From: an uncultured Streptococcus sp. | GTDB taxonomy: Bacteria; Bacillota; Bacilli; Lactobacillales; Streptococcaceae | DNA length: 12,962 nt | Direction: 5' to 3' | NCBI RefSeq assembly: GCF_905372115.1 | Contig: NZ_CAJPNR010000056.1 | Location: forward strand, 1 to 12,962 | In this document: in pieces, positions 12,491 through 12,962 of the stretch | Numbering within the stretch: the stretch's first letter is position 1 | Layout: the number at the start of each line of letters is the position of its first letter | Notes under the pieces: generated by a model | Seen by the model: only the letters and a program-made list of their open reading frames with translations | Databases searched by the model: none | What the model was told of the DNA's origin: nothing | Made by a program: the position numbers and the translations under genes

Positions 12491-12962
12491 ATGGCTAAAT
12501 ATTATACGAATGAACCTGACTTTAAAGAAGGCTCTAAGACGGGTTGGTTTCACAGCAACATCAACTGCGTAAAGGACTTGCTACGCGATATTGATGAAGT
12601 GTCAAATAAGGTCAATTCTGAGGGCTTAGCTCATCTCTATGTGGCAACGGGAGAAGCGACTTTGGGGCGTGACATGCCCGTCGGTCCTTTTGAAGATGCG
12701 GAGCACCATGCTCTTCATCGCTTGGATGCCTCTAAGAAAGTCCACAAGGAAATCGTCCAAAATATTGACGGGAAATTCTTTGAGGGTTTGGATAATGCTT
12801 TGGAGAGTCTCAATAAGGTCAACGAAGGGAAAAACCAGTATAAGAGTAAGTATTTGACTTATACGAAAACCAACACGGCTTACGATGAGTACGGGACTGC
12901 GATAGAGTACACCACCACAGAGCACTACAGTATTTCGGATATTGTCAATAGCGACAAAACAC
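12491..12962 (+). CDS. 5' end of a longer gene, candidate type VII effector, cut by the window edge
   Basis: ATG 12491 follows AGAGGAG by 6-7 nt. The frame is open for 157 codons to the last base, with no stop, so the gene continues beyond the window. The protein starts MAKYYTNEPDFKEGSKTGWF, with no signal peptide. Helical segments fall at about 22-45 (INCVKDLLRDIDEVSNKVNS) and 75-120, and a Tyr/Thr-rich stretch (TKTNTAYDEYGTAIEYTTTE) follows. A non-classical helical N-terminus at the end of a type VII partner operon is what one expects of an LXG-like effector or polymorphic toxin. I see no definite LXG signature, so this remains inference. The toxin domain and any immunity gene would be downstream. 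Confidence 0.72.
   Translation, partial: MAKYYTNEPDFKEGSKTGWFHSNINCVKDLLRDIDEVSNKVNSEGLAHLYVATGEATLGRDMPVGPFEDAEHHALHRLDASKKVHKEIVQNIDGKFFEGLDNALESLNKVNEGKNQYKSKYLTYTKTNTAYDEYGTAIEYTTTEHYSISDIVNSDKT

Noticed and set aside
1..12962. CRISPR arrays, insertion sequences, tRNA or rRNA genes
   Set aside because: No spaced repeats, transposase-like frames, or tRNA cloverleaf or rRNA signatures were seen on reading both strands. A search tool could still reveal short remnants.

Overview
The window looks like a chromosomal segment of a Streptococcus, most likely of the sanguinis/gordonii/mitis type. The reasons are the gene products themselves, a SAM-responsive SMK-type leader in front of metK, a class II preQ1 leader in front of queT, extended -10 promoters (TGnTATAAT) with A-rich Shine-Dalgarno sites, and a streptococcal-type methionine aminopeptidase with an insert between its first two metal ligands. 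The species call is inference.

Layout. 1-265: promoter -10 box and SMK (SAM-III) riboswitch with an unusually long, structured insert flanked by a 10-bp direct repeat. 266-1456: metK, then a terminator. 1725-2984: murA with its own promoter and terminator. 3018-6675: a closely packed run of a GNAT acetyltransferase, an SpxR-like HTH/DRTGG/CBS/hotdog regulator, map and a YihY-family membrane protein. 6708-7515: two overlapping reading frames of unknown function that may be one frameshifted gene. 7636-8810: a MarR-family regulator and a B3/4-domain protein. 8881-9321 (minus strand): a GtrA-family membrane protein that converges on the previous pair at a shared terminator. 9352-9999: queT, the queuosine-precursor ECF transporter substrate component, under a preQ1-II riboswitch.

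The last 2.9 kb (10045-12962) is the accessory part. A strong promoter opens a tight run of six genes: a small three-helix membrane protein, a coiled-coil protein resembling the YwqH/DUF5082 type, a WXG100-like protein with a W-S-G turn, a 219-residue protein that may be a dedicated chaperone, a 158-residue helical protein, and the 5' end of a longer gene cut by the window. This gene order resembles an effector/toxin module of the type VIIb (Ess/Yuk) secretion system. None of the core secretion genes (essA, esaB, essB, essC, esxA) is visible here, so the module would depend on a machine encoded elsewhere. The toxin-like part of the last gene, if there is one, lies outside the window.

Three genes or operons show leader or promoter control readable from sequence: metK by SAM (translation, through sequestration of its ribosome-binding site), queT by preQ1 (same principle), and marR by a possible operator over its -35 box.
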